DNA of 64,000 nucleotides from Bacteroides finegoldii DSM 17565. Lineage in GTDB: Bacteria; Bacteroidota; Bacteroidia; Bacteroidales; Bacteroidaceae. A model generated the notes under the pieces. It saw only the letters and a list, made by a program, of their open reading frames with translations. It was not told the origin of the DNA and did not search any database. Made by a program: the position numbers and the translations under genes. This document shows, piece by piece, positions 16,535-25,685 of the stretch (its first letter is position 1; the number at the start of each line of letters is the position of its first letter). Location: positions 48,167-112,166 of the forward strand of contig NZ_GG688330.1 in NCBI RefSeq assembly GCF_000156195.1, in the 5' to 3' direction.

Positions 16535-16960
16535 ATGTCAATTAATGAATTACAAGACGAAGTAATTGCAGAGTTCAGTGACTTCGATGATTGGATGGAC
16601 CGCTACCAGCTACTTATTGATTTGGGAAATGAGCAGGAACCGCTGGATGAAAAATATAAAACAGAACAGAATCTGATTGAAGGTTGTCAGAGCAGGGTAT
16701 GGCTTCAGGCGGACGATGTAGACGGCAAGATTGTATTTAAGGCGGAAAGTGACGCTTTGATTGTAAAAGGAATTATAGCTTTGCTGATTAAGGTATTGTC
16801 GGATCATACTCCTGATGAAATATTGAATGCCGATCTTTATTTTATAGATAAAATCGGGTTGAAGGAACATTTGTCACCTACCCGTAGCAACGGTTTGCTG
16901 TCGATGGTAAAACAAATACGGATGTATGCGTTGGCATTCAAAGCAAAAGAGGGGAAGTAG
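16535..16960 (+). CDS. sufE: SufE-type cysteine desulfuration accessory protein
   Basis: A 141-residue cytosolic protein that takes persulfide sulfur from the desulfurase SufS and delivers it to the SufBCD scaffold for Fe-S clusters. The sulfur-accepting cysteine is C51 in NLIEGCQSRVWL, the family signature, and the C-terminal GLKEHLSPTRSNGLLSMVKQI is also conserved. Length is normal (about 138-145). It starts 10 bases after the cyclase-like gene, so it may share its transcript. No other suf genes are in the window. Confidence 0.96.
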   Translation: MSINELQDEVIAEFSDFDDWMDRYQLLIDLGNEQEPLDEKYKTEQNLIEGCQSRVWLQADDVDGKIVFKAESDALIVKGIIALLIKVLSDHTPDEILNADLYFIDKIGLKEHLSPTRSNGLLSMVKQIRMYALAFKAKEGK

Positions 16961-16991
16961 TTAAAAGTAAAACAGATGGGCAGTTCCGCTC

Positions 16992-17007
16992 TACCTATTA
17001 ATAGGTA
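16992..17007. promoter_or_regulatory. Perfect palindrome upstream of the SusCD-M16-ChaN operon
   Basis: TACCTATTAATAGGTA is a perfect 16-base dyad, 93 bases before the SusC ATG and 31 bases after the sufE stop. It is not followed by a T-run and has no loop, so a protein-binding site is more likely than a terminator. No good -7 box could be placed. Confidence 0.45.
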
Positions 17008-17100
17008 TAATTCTTAAAATAGTTTAATTGCCGTAGGCATTATTTGTCTTTATTAGCTTTTCTTTGTTCTTTTACGCCATATAGTTAAAAGACAAAATGT

Positions 17101-20100
17101 ATGAACTACTATTTAAAGAGACGGATACTGTTTTTAGCTTTCCTTTCATTTTGTGTCATTTTGCAAGCGCAAAGAGAAGAAAAACGAATTTCTGGTCATG
17201 TGCGCGATTCGCAGGATCTTCCGTTAGCGGGAGTTAATATTAAGGTAAAAAATACGCCTTATGGAGCTATTTCCAATGAAAAGGGAGAGTATGTGTTGAA
17301 GGGACAGTGGGAGCCCGGTGTGAGTATTGAGTTTTCCTTTATCGGTATGAAGCGGAAAGTAGTTACCTATAAAGGACAAACACGGCTGGATGTGACTTTG
17401 CTTGATGATGTGAATAATATGGATGAGGTTGTTGTCACAGCCAAAGCTAATATTAATGAGATTGATATTCGTGCCCGCTCCGGAGTGGTGCAAGAGGTGG
17501 ATATGCGACGCATCAATAGTAAGCCGATGATCGATATGGGGCTGGCATTGCAAGGTTCTGTTCCCGGATTGATTATCCAAAATACCGGGGAACTGGGTTC
17601 GACCCCTGAAATCCGTATTCGTGGAAACTCTTCTTTACGTAAAGGGAATACAACGAATGAACCGTTGTATATTATGGACGGTAAGGTCATCAGTCCGGAA
17701 ACTTTCTACAATCTAAACCCGATGGATATCAAGGAAATAAAGGTGCTGAAGGATGCGGCTGCCTGTGCCTTGTATGGAATCAAGGCTGCCAACGGGGTAT
17801 TGGAAATCACTTCCCAGCGAGGTGTCAGCGGGCAGACAATGGTTACTTATACGTTGGACATGGGAGTCACGACGCGCGGTCGTCGCGGCGTGTCTATGAT
17901 GGACTCAGCGGAGAAACTGGAACTGGAACGGTTGCTGCAGAATCCGGAGACTCCGGGATATCGTTACAGTGCTGATTACTACAATAAATACTATGCGGGC
18001 GATCCTAACTTGTCGCAACTGATTGCGTCGGGGGAACAGAAGTTGAACGAATTGAGGAATATCAATACAGATTGGTTCAAAGAGTTGATTCGTAACAATC
18101 TGTATCAGAAACATAATGTAAGCATTCGGGGCGGAAGCGAACAGACTACCTATTATATATCTGCCAATTATACCAAGCAAGGAGGACGTTTGCCGGGTAA
18201 TGACAAGCAGCGTATGAGTTTGCGTATGAATCTGGATCAGAAACTGGGACATATCGGTTACGCTTTGCTGAGTGTGAACGGTGGATATGCGAAGACGAAT
18301 ACCCCGAACGGATCTACTTCCGATCCGACCCAGTTGGTTTATGAGTTGAATCCTTATGAAACGAAAGACGGTGGCGAACTGATTTCTTATCCGGGACGTA
18401 CTTATAAGGACTTGATGAATCAGTTCAGCCAGGAGAGTGCGGCGAAAACTGCCGGGATCAGTGGTAGCCTGACCTTGAATCCCTTGCCCGGACTGGATAT
18501 TGCCGCAGTGGCGGGATTGGACTTTCTGTTGGATGAAACGGAACAGTTTACCCCCTCTACTTCTTATTCGGAAATGACAAGTGGTATTCCGGAACTTAAA
18601 CGGGGTATTTTCGCAAAATCAAAGAATACGACCACGAACATTTCTACTAACATTCGTGCGACTTATAATCATGTATTTGCCGGTAGGCATGACCTTACGT
18701 TGGGAGCTAATATGGACTACTACCTCACTCAGTTGGATAATGTGTCCATAACCGGTTATGGCGTGGGAACGATTAATTCGGCTGCTGCCATCAATCACTC
18801 CATTCAGGGAACCCGTCAGGCGGAAGTCGGCGCTCTGAAAGATAAAAATGCGCAGTTGGGATTGGGAGCTGTATTAGGTTATACCTTTGATAATATTTAC
18901 GATTTCTATGCGACTTATAAAGCGGACGCGTCTTCTATCCTGCCTTCGGACAAGCGTTGGAATAGCGCTTGGGCAGTCGGTATCGGTTGGACTCCCAGCT
19001 ATTACTCTTTCCTGGCAGACAATACTGTCCTGACCCGCTTGAATCTGAAAGCGTCTTACGGATATACAGCCAATCTGAACGGTGTTTCCGTTTCCTCTAC
19101 GGTAGCTACTTTCGCCTATTCCAATAATGCATATGAGGATCAGCGTGTTCTGGAGTTGATGGGACTTTATAATAAGGACTTGAAACCGGAACAGACGAAA
19201 TCCATTGATGCGGGAGTCAGTATTGAGTTGTTCAATCGGGTGACTTTGGAGACAAGCTGGTACAATCGCCGCACGGAACAAGCGTTGCTTGATGTGCCTA
19301 TTCCTTCTTCCACCGGTTATACCACATTGAAGCGCAATATCGGTATATTGGAAAACCGGGGAATCGAATTCGGACTGAAAGCGAAAGTCTTGGATACAAG
19401 AGATTGGATTTTGAATTTGAGATGGAATATGGCGTATAATCGTAACAAGGTAATTGACTTGTATTATGCAGACAAGATATATGCATCTGAGGATGTATTG
19501 GTTCCGGATTATGAAGTGGGCAAGTCATACGATATGATCTATGGTCCTCAGTCTTTAGGCATTAATCCTTTGACCGGTTATCCGGTATTTCTGGTGAAAG
19601 ATAATAAGGAGAAGCAGGCGAGTGAAACATTGACAGTGGATGATGTGGTAGCTTTGGGGCATTCTACACCACCGTATACCGGAAGCTTCGGCCTCTCTCT
19701 TTCTTACAAAGCCTTCGACTTGGATGTGGATTTCTATTATGTACACGGCGGCATTCATCAATTCAATTATTCGTATGTGCGTGATAAGGATAATGTGAAC
19801 CGGAACGCTGTGGCAGGACAGACGGAAAGAATGTGGTTCAAAGCCGGTGATGAAGGGAAAGTATATCCTACTCCTTTTTATACTTCAGCTACTGCGGAAG
19901 AGAACCTTACTTTGTATCCCAACTCCTTGACTGTGGGAAAGAGTGATTACCTGAAACTCTCTATGATTTCTCTGCGATATCGTGTAGACCAACGTTTCTT
20001 GCGGAAAACGATACCGTTCGTGAAGTATGCTACTTTTGCTTTTCAAGGTTCCAATCTGTTTACCTGGACTTCATACAAAGAGTCCGACCCGGAAAGCGGC

Positions 20101-20157
20101 ACACTTGCAGGAAGTATGCAGCCTATTTATACATTCAATATGAATCTGACTTTTTAA
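17101..20157 (+). CDS. SusC/RagA-type TonB-dependent outer-membrane transporter
   Basis: 1018 residues: signal peptide (1-22, ending LQAQ), carboxypeptidase-regulatory-like N-terminal domain (about 28-105), TonB-box region around DEVVVTAKANI, plug (about 125-240, with LYIMDGKVIS and VLKDAAACALYGIKAANGVLEI), then a 22-strand barrel ending in the aromatic tail NMNLTF. It forms the porin of a SusCD complex with the next gene. Since the operon carries a zinc protease and a ChaN-like protein and no glycan enzyme, the cargo is more likely peptide or haem-peptide, as in RagAB, than glycan. That is inference. It is the first gene of a tightly packed operon. Confidence 0.93.
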   Translation: MNYYLKRRILFLAFLSFCVILQAQREEKRISGHVRDSQDLPLAGVNIKVKNTPYGAISNEKGEYVLKGQWEPGVSIEFSFIGMKRKVVTYKGQTRLDVTLLDDVNNMDEVVVTAKANINEIDIRARSGVVQEVDMRRINSKPMIDMGLALQGSVPGLIIQNTGELGSTPEIRIRGNSSLRKGNTTNEPLYIMDGKVISPETFYNLNPMDIKEIKVLKDAAACALYGIKAANGVLEITSQRGVSGQTMVTYTLDMGVTTRGRRGVSMMDSAEKLELERLLQNPETPGYRYSADYYNKYYAGDPNLSQLIASGEQKLNELRNINTDWFKELIRNNLYQKHNVSIRGGSEQTTYYISANYTKQGGRLPGNDKQRMSLRMNLDQKLGHIGYALLSVNGGYAKTNTPNGSTSDPTQLVYELNPYETKDGGELISYPGRTYKDLMNQFSQESAAKTAGISGSLTLNPLPGLDIAAVAGLDFLLDETEQFTPSTSYSEMTSGIPELKRGIFAKSKNTTTNISTNIRATYNHVFAGRHDLTLGANMDYYLTQLDNVSITGYGVGTINSAAAINHSIQGTRQAEVGALKDKNAQLGLGAVLGYTFDNIYDFYATYKADASSILPSDKRWNSAWAVGIGWTPSYYSFLADNTVLTRLNLKASYGYTANLNGVSVSSTVATFAYSNNAYEDQRVLELMGLYNKDLKPEQTKSIDAGVSIELFNRVTLETSWYNRRTEQALLDVPIPSSTGYTTLKRNIGILENRGIEFGLKAKVLDTRDWILNLRWNMAYNRNKVIDLYYADKIYASEDVLVPDYEVGKSYDMIYGPQSLGINPLTGYPVFLVKDNKEKQASETLTVDDVVALGHSTPPYTGSFGLSLSYKAFDLDVDFYYVHGGIHQFNYSYVRDKDNVNRNAVAGQTERMWFKAGDEGKVYPTPFYTSATAEENLTLYPNSLTVGKSDYLKLSMISLRYRVDQRFLRKTIPFVKYATFAFQGSNLFTWTSYKESDPESGTLAGSMQPIYTFNMNLTF

Positions 20158-20169
20158 AGGATAACGATT

Positions 20170-21561
20170 ATGATAAAGAAACTCATTTATATATGTGCCG
20201 TCATGGTGGGGAGTCTGTCAGGATTGTCTTCTTGTTCATTGGACATTCCCCCTTCCGATCAGTATTCGGATCCGGATGCTATTGTGGATATTTCAACGGC
20301 ACGCTCTCTTTTGTCTTCTGTTTATAGTTTGTATCCACATTACGAATATGAACTTTCTATTTTGGGCGATGATTTTTGCCCGACTTCCATTGTGGGAAAA
20401 GATATGAGCCTGAAGAACCTTTATGCTTGGCAGGATAATTCCATAACGACTCTTGCCGAAAGTTTGTGGGGAGAGTATTATAACACGATCGCCTCCTGCA
20501 ACGCTTTATTGGAACGCGTGGATAACATAACGCTGGAGAATGCTTCGGAGGAGAAGGATAAAGCGGCTATCATTAGTGAGGCGAAAGCATTAAAGGCGCT
20601 TTGCTATTTCAATCTGTTGAGACTGTTTGCTCCTGCCTATGACAAGAATCCGCAAGCGGATGGGATTGTATTGAAGGATGAACTGGGACTTGCTTTTCCG
20701 AAACGTTCTTCCATCGAAACCTGTACGACTACTATCCGTACATTACTGACAGAAGCTGCTGCGGTCGAGAATAATCCGGATAAGAACGGCTGGCTGTCTC
20801 AGACTGCGGTTTATTATCTGTTGGCTGAGTTGGAACTGTATGCCGGACAGTATGGGCAAGCCGTAACTTATGCGGAGAAGGTGCTGGAAAAAGCGACGGA
20901 TGATATGTTCACGGAGAATGGTTACGAAAGACTTTGGGAAACGGCTTCCTGCAAAGAGCGTATATTCGCTTTTTATACATCGAAGAGTTTTTATGCAGGT
21001 ATTCAGTTTGATGCGACGAACGGTGATTACTTTGCATTGAATCCCGCTATCACTTATGGAGACGATGATATACGTCAAGCTTATAATGTATATCCTTTCG
21101 AGATGGATGGAGAGTCCCGAAATCTGATGGGGAAATATAATAAATGGAATAAGGAATCCAAAAGTATACAGTATATCAACGTGATGCGCTATGCCGGTGC
21201 TTACTTTATTGCTGCTGAGGCTTATAGTCGGCAGACCGGGCAAGAAGGCAAGGCGATTGAAAAGATGAATGAATATCTGGAGGCTTGCCAAGCTACTCCT
21301 ATGGAGGATGATTTGACAGGAACGGATCTGATAGAGGCTATTCATAAAGAAAAACAAAAGGAATTTGCCGGTGAGGGCGTGCTCTACTTCGATTTGAAGC
21401 GTTTGCACTCGGGAGGTTTGTCCCGATTGTCGCAGTGGGGAGATAGAGAAGATACCAAAATAAAGGTGGATGATTATCGCTGGTGTTTTCCCATTCCTCG
21501 TTCGGAATATAAATATAATGAGAATATAACTCAGAATGAAGGATGGCCTTTGAATAGGTAA
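20170..21561 (+). CDS. SusD/RagB-type surface lipoprotein
   Basis: 463 residues with a lipobox ending at C22 (GLSSC) followed by the SusD-like start SLDIPPSDQYSDPDA. The helical TPR-like body includes EAKALKALCYFNLLRLFAPAYD and, near the end, the RagB/SusD region FAGEGVLYFDLKRL, with a C-terminus in which the last residues resemble the usual NEGWP. It is shorter than typical SusD (500-600), closer to RagB size. It caps the SusC barrel 12 bases upstream and should deliver ligand to it. Confidence 0.92.
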   Translation: MIKKLIYICAVMVGSLSGLSSCSLDIPPSDQYSDPDAIVDISTARSLLSSVYSLYPHYEYELSILGDDFCPTSIVGKDMSLKNLYAWQDNSITTLAESLWGEYYNTIASCNALLERVDNITLENASEEKDKAAIISEAKALKALCYFNLLRLFAPAYDKNPQADGIVLKDELGLAFPKRSSIETCTTTIRTLLTEAAAVENNPDKNGWLSQTAVYYLLAELELYAGQYGQAVTYAEKVLEKATDDMFTENGYERLWETASCKERIFAFYTSKSFYAGIQFDATNGDYFALNPAITYGDDDIRQAYNVYPFEMDGESRNLMGKYNKWNKESKSIQYINVMRYAGAYFIAAEAYSRQTGQEGKAIEKMNEYLEACQATPMEDDLTGTDLIEAIHKEKQKEFAGEGVLYFDLKRLHSGGLSRLSQWGDREDTKIKVDDYRWCFPIPRSEYKYNENITQNEGWPLNR

Positions 21562-21587
21562 AATTGATTCAATAAAAAAGGAAGATT

Positions 21588-22820
21588 ATGAGATATAACT
21601 ATTATTATCTGTGTTTATACGTCCTTTTCTTGTTGGGATTAGTGACAAGTTGTAGTAACGATATTGATTATACTTACAAAGGAAGTAATTATATACAGAT
21701 CAGTACGGCGGATGACCCTGCCATAGCGGAAAATGATGATCGTCCTGTTACTGTAGATGTGCTTTTGGCTACTGCTGTAGAAACGGACGCTACAATTCAT
21801 TTTGAATTGTCGGGCAATGAGGATGGAGTTTTGAATATGGAGAACGATGGGAGTGTGCTGATTAAGGCTGGCGAAAAAAAAGCGAGCTTTAAGATAGCTT
21901 CCAATCATAAAGGATTAATAAAAGCTCAACGGTCAATGACTTTGAAGGTAAAGGATTATACTGATCCTCGTATGCAAGCTTGGAGAGATTTAAAACTGAT
22001 TGTGAAGCCAAGTGTGGAATCACCTACTTTGACTGAAGAGCAACTTGAACTTATTAAAGGGTATAAAGAAAAATATGGTTTAGACTTGAATCAGTTTATT
22101 GGAGTGCTGAAATGTAATGTGGAAATACGTTATCCGGAAGGCGATATTGGAACATTCTATGATGAAGAAACCCGTTCTTTTGAAGGTAAGAGTGTGATTA
22201 CGTTAAGTGATAATGCTACTGCTGAACGACCGATATTGAAGATGATTGATAATCCGATGGGACTGACCTCATTCTTATGGGAAATATTACAAAAAGAAAC
22301 AATAGAGGAGGAAAGTTGGGCTATTAATGAATGGAATCAATGTATGTTGACTGCTATTGAGTTTGATCGTGATAAAGAAGAGTTTGAGGTGACACTTGAT
22401 AATTTGGAATTATTATTGGAAGAACGCTCTATTTCATTTTTGGGAACAGTGTTAAATAACTATGATGAATCGATAACTTCAGTTCCTTTTAAGTATTCTT
22501 TTACGGCATGGAACCGTTGGAAACAAAAAGCTGATAATGGTGAGAAAGTAGCTGTCCCGGATGGAGAAGGGGATAGTGGAAATCCAATATATACAGAGTA
22601 CAATGTATCTGATTTAATTGAAATGGGTACTACATTAGAACCTCGTATTTACTTGGTTATATCAACTATTGATGAAGATGGATGGGAAAATGAACCTTCC
22701 GATTTTATTGAACCGAAAGGCTCTTTTAACGAGGATACATTTACTTTCCAATTTTCATGGGATCATTATAATTCAGGTGGTTACACCCAAATCTATGTAA
22801 CTTATACCTTAAATAAATAA
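21588..22820 (+). CDS. Unknown surface lipoprotein of the SusCD-M16 operon
   Basis: 410 residues with a lipobox ending at C22 (GLVTSC) and an acidic start SNDIDYTYKGS. Residues about 35-135 look like a beta-sandwich of the Calx-beta/DUF4843 kind (VTVDVLLATAVETDATIHFELSG). The rest is acidic and resembles Bacteroides-only lipoproteins; DUF4929 is possible but unverified. No catalytic motif was found. By position it is the accessory surface ligand-binding protein of the system. The DNA from about 22060 is noticeably more AT-rich than the genes on either side, a sign of separate origin or faster change. Confidence 0.8.
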   Translation: MRYNYYYLCLYVLFLLGLVTSCSNDIDYTYKGSNYIQISTADDPAIAENDDRPVTVDVLLATAVETDATIHFELSGNEDGVLNMENDGSVLIKAGEKKASFKIASNHKGLIKAQRSMTLKVKDYTDPRMQAWRDLKLIVKPSVESPTLTEEQLELIKGYKEKYGLDLNQFIGVLKCNVEIRYPEGDIGTFYDEETRSFEGKSVITLSDNATAERPILKMIDNPMGLTSFLWEILQKETIEEESWAINEWNQCMLTAIEFDRDKEEFEVTLDNLELLLEERSISFLGTVLNNYDESITSVPFKYSFTAWNRWKQKADNGEKVAVPDGEGDSGNPIYTEYNVSDLIEMGTTLEPRIYLVISTIDEDGWENEPSDFIEPKGSFNEDTFTFQFSWDHYNSGGYTQIYVTYTLNK

Positions 22821-22838
22821 CAGACTTATAATTAATTT

Positions 22839-25685
22839 ATGCTACAACAAATTAAAACAAAAGCTATTCTAGTCTTAGCATTTCTTTTAGGAGTAATATC
22901 TGTAGATATGCTTGCGCAACAATCCGTTTCAGAGAAGAAGATCGGTTTACCTCCCAACACCGTTGAAGGTGTATTACCGAATGGTTTGCATTATCTGATT
23001 CTCCCGAACGGGACACCGGCTCATACGACGGAGTTTCGTCTGGTGATGCGGCTCGGCTCAGCACAGGAGACGGATAAGCAAAAGGGAGCTGCCCATTTTT
23101 TGGAACACATGTCTTTTGCCGGTAGCAAACACTTTCCCGGACGCGGCATGGTGGACTATTTGGAAAGTCTAGGAATGAAGTTTGGGCGGGATATCAATGC
23201 TGTAACCGGCTATGACCGTACTATTTTCATGCTGACAGTGCCGATGGATAAGACTGATTCTGCCGTAAGTGATAAAGTTCTGTTGATACTGAAAGATTGG
23301 TTGGACGGACTCTCCTTTGAGGAAGAACGGACGAAGAAAGAACGCGGAGTGATTTTGGAAGAGTTGCGCGGCTATGACATAGGAGATGACTTTTATAGCT
23401 TGAAGATCGGTCAAAACCGTTTTACCGACCGTATGCCGTTGGGCAGTTCGGAGGATATCCGTAGCATTGACCGTAAAACACTGATTGAGTTTTATCAGCA
23501 ATGGTACTCTCCACAAATGGCCACTGTTGTGGTGGTAGGGGATGTAGATCCGGTTTCCATAGAGAAGAAGATCAAAGAAATGTTCGCTTCCATTCCCCGT
23601 AAGAAGGTGAAAGGGTATCGTGTTTATCCTCTCACTTATGAAAAAGGAATAGCTCTTCATGAGATAGGAGATGATCTCAAACGCAGTTCTGAACTGGAGT
23701 TGATTATCCCTCATCCTTGCGTAGTGGGAAATACAGTTGGAACTATCTACCATAAAGAGCTTGGCTCTTTGTTGGTACGGGCTATTACTAACCGTTTGCA
23801 AGCTCGGCAGATTCGTAGTAATGTATCCGATGCCTGGTTTCTTTCCGATAAGAATCATTTTGTGTTTACTTTCTCCGGAACGGATAAATCCGGTCTTTTG
23901 CAGCAAGTATCCGATTTGTCTAACGAGCTGGAATGTATCTTGAAGAACGGCTTTACGCCGGAAGAGCTGGATGATGCTATCAAAGAACTTTCCAGAACAT
24001 TGAAGGTGGACTGTTCCGCACAGCTGTCCGGCAAGTGGTGTGATGATTTTGTAGATTACGTTATATCCGGTGACCGCTATATACAATCGGAGAAGGAGAT
24101 GCGCCAATTGCTTGAAAAGATCCGGTCGACTGACAGTGCTACTTTGCAGAAACTATTGCAGGAATGGCTTTCCTACAAAGAGCAGGCTTTGCTGGTTGCC
24201 TATCGCAATAATACGGGTAAACAGAACTCTATTCAGAAAGAAGACATACTACGTGCATGGGAAAAAGGAATCCGGAGTCCGTTGAAAGAGTTTGTCTACG
24301 TACCCAAAGAGGTGAAGGAAGAGACGATAACGGCACCTGTATGTCTGACCAAAAGCCACATGTTTGATGCTTCTGATATTGTCAGTGAGAAGAAATATCC
24401 GGAGATGAATTTGACGGAAGTCTTTTTGAAGAACGGGCTGCGCTTTCTGCTCCGTCCTACGGATGATGAGAATCAGTCTCTCTTTGTGACCGCTTTCGGT
24501 AGGGGAGGCGTTGGAGATTTGTCGGATGAGGATTATCCGCTTTACGAAGGAACAGGTGGCTATATGGAAATGGGAGGAATAGCATGTGTGCCTTATGATA
24601 CCCTGTCTTCTTATATGCAACAAGAAGAAATATCCATGAACCTTGCCATCAGTAACTTCTGGCATGATATAATGGGAATGGCACCTGCCGACAAAGCGCA
24701 AGAATTGTTTAACCTGATGTATGAGAAGATTTATCGTCCGGAACTTTGTTACAAAGACTTCGATGAAATCCGGCAGGACGAGATAGAACGTTTGGGAAAG
24801 GAAACGGTACTTGAGCAGATGATGAAACGTGCTTCAGACCGTGCGTTGACGAATCGTCTGGATTCGCTGATGGGGAATATAGTTTCTCGCCCGGCGTTGA
24901 CAAAGAAAGATTTAGAGTCGCTTAATCTGGATAAGATTGCTGCCTATTACCGTTCTTTATATGCCAATCCCTCGCAAACGGTGTTCGTTGTGACCGGTAA
25001 GTTTGATACGGACAGCATTAAGAAGTTGCTGACCGGTACTTTTGCCCGTATGGAAAAAGTAGAGACGGGATTGTCCTTTTCTGACAAACCATTCAAGTTG
25101 CCCGGAAAAACGTATGTCGAAGCATTCCCGAATGAAAATGATACGCAGACTATATTCGATTATGTATTCTGTGGCAATTACCAACCCTCTTTGAGGAATA
25201 GTCTTACACTGAAGCTGATGCGTGATATTTTGCAGAACCGTGTGTTGAGTATATTGCGCGAACGGGAAAATATCGTTTATTCTCCGTATGCTTCTTTGTT
25301 TTATAATGGACTGCCGCAGCAGGTGTTTTATTTTGATTTGTCCGCTTCCGTTGATTGGGGCAATACGAAAAAAGTGGAAGGATTGATAAAAGAAATCATT
25401 CATGAACTCCGTACTCATAAAGTGTCGGAAGAGGAACTGGATGCAATGAAAAAATCGTTCTTGCTGACAAAACAAAAAGTCCTTTCAAACGAGGCGTCTG
25501 CGGAATGGCGTACCAATCTGGTGAATTTGCTGAAGAACGGAGAGACGATAGACGACTTTGAACAGTACGAAAAATGCCTGTCTTCTATTTCCACTACGGA
25601 TATTCGGAAAGCATTCAAGGAATTGGTGAACCCTGACAAGTTTGTATTATTATATATTGGAAAACATCAGAAATACAATGAATAA
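22839..25685 (+). CDS. M16-family zinc peptidase, two-domain, exported
   Basis: 948 residues with a signal peptide (about 1-27, ending MLAQ), so it is exported, most likely to the periplasm. The inverted zinc motif HxxEH is H86-FLE-H90 in AAHFLEHMSFAGS, with the third ligand expected in the ERGVILEELRG helix about 75 residues later. The C-terminal half (from about 520) repeats the M16 fold without the motif. This is the pitrilysin-like clamshell layout, which degrades peptides small enough to enter the chamber. It would fit digestion of peptides brought in by the SusCD pair. Its stop overlaps the ChaN-like start by 8 bases, implying translational coupling. Confidence 0.93.
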   Translation: MLQQIKTKAILVLAFLLGVISVDMLAQQSVSEKKIGLPPNTVEGVLPNGLHYLILPNGTPAHTTEFRLVMRLGSAQETDKQKGAAHFLEHMSFAGSKHFPGRGMVDYLESLGMKFGRDINAVTGYDRTIFMLTVPMDKTDSAVSDKVLLILKDWLDGLSFEEERTKKERGVILEELRGYDIGDDFYSLKIGQNRFTDRMPLGSSEDIRSIDRKTLIEFYQQWYSPQMATVVVVGDVDPVSIEKKIKEMFASIPRKKVKGYRVYPLTYEKGIALHEIGDDLKRSSELELIIPHPCVVGNTVGTIYHKELGSLLVRAITNRLQARQIRSNVSDAWFLSDKNHFVFTFSGTDKSGLLQQVSDLSNELECILKNGFTPEELDDAIKELSRTLKVDCSAQLSGKWCDDFVDYVISGDRYIQSEKEMRQLLEKIRSTDSATLQKLLQEWLSYKEQALLVAYRNNTGKQNSIQKEDILRAWEKGIRSPLKEFVYVPKEVKEETITAPVCLTKSHMFDASDIVSEKKYPEMNLTEVFLKNGLRFLLRPTDDENQSLFVTAFGRGGVGDLSDEDYPLYEGTGGYMEMGGIACVPYDTLSSYMQQEEISMNLAISNFWHDIMGMAPADKAQELFNLMYEKIYRPELCYKDFDEIRQDEIERLGKETVLEQMMKRASDRALTNRLDSLMGNIVSRPALTKKDLESLNLDKIAAYYRSLYANPSQTVFVVTGKFDTDSIKKLLTGTFARMEKVETGLSFSDKPFKLPGKTYVEAFPNENDTQTIFDYVFCGNYQPSLRNSLTLKLMRDILQNRVLSILRERENIVYSPYASLFYNGLPQQVFYFDLSASVDWGNTKKVEGLIKEIIHELRTHKVSEEELDAMKKSFLLTKQKVLSNEASAEWRTNLVNLLKNGETIDDFEQYEKCLSSISTTDIRKAFKELVNPDKFVLLYIGKHQKYNE

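Noticed and set aside
16992..17007. Classical Fur box
   Set aside because: The dyad does not fit the GATAATGATAATCATTATC pattern; only a generic operator can be claimed.
23169..24107. 312-codon minus-strand open frame inside the M16 gene
   Set aside because: It is opposite a conserved peptidase; composition follows the reverse of its codon use.
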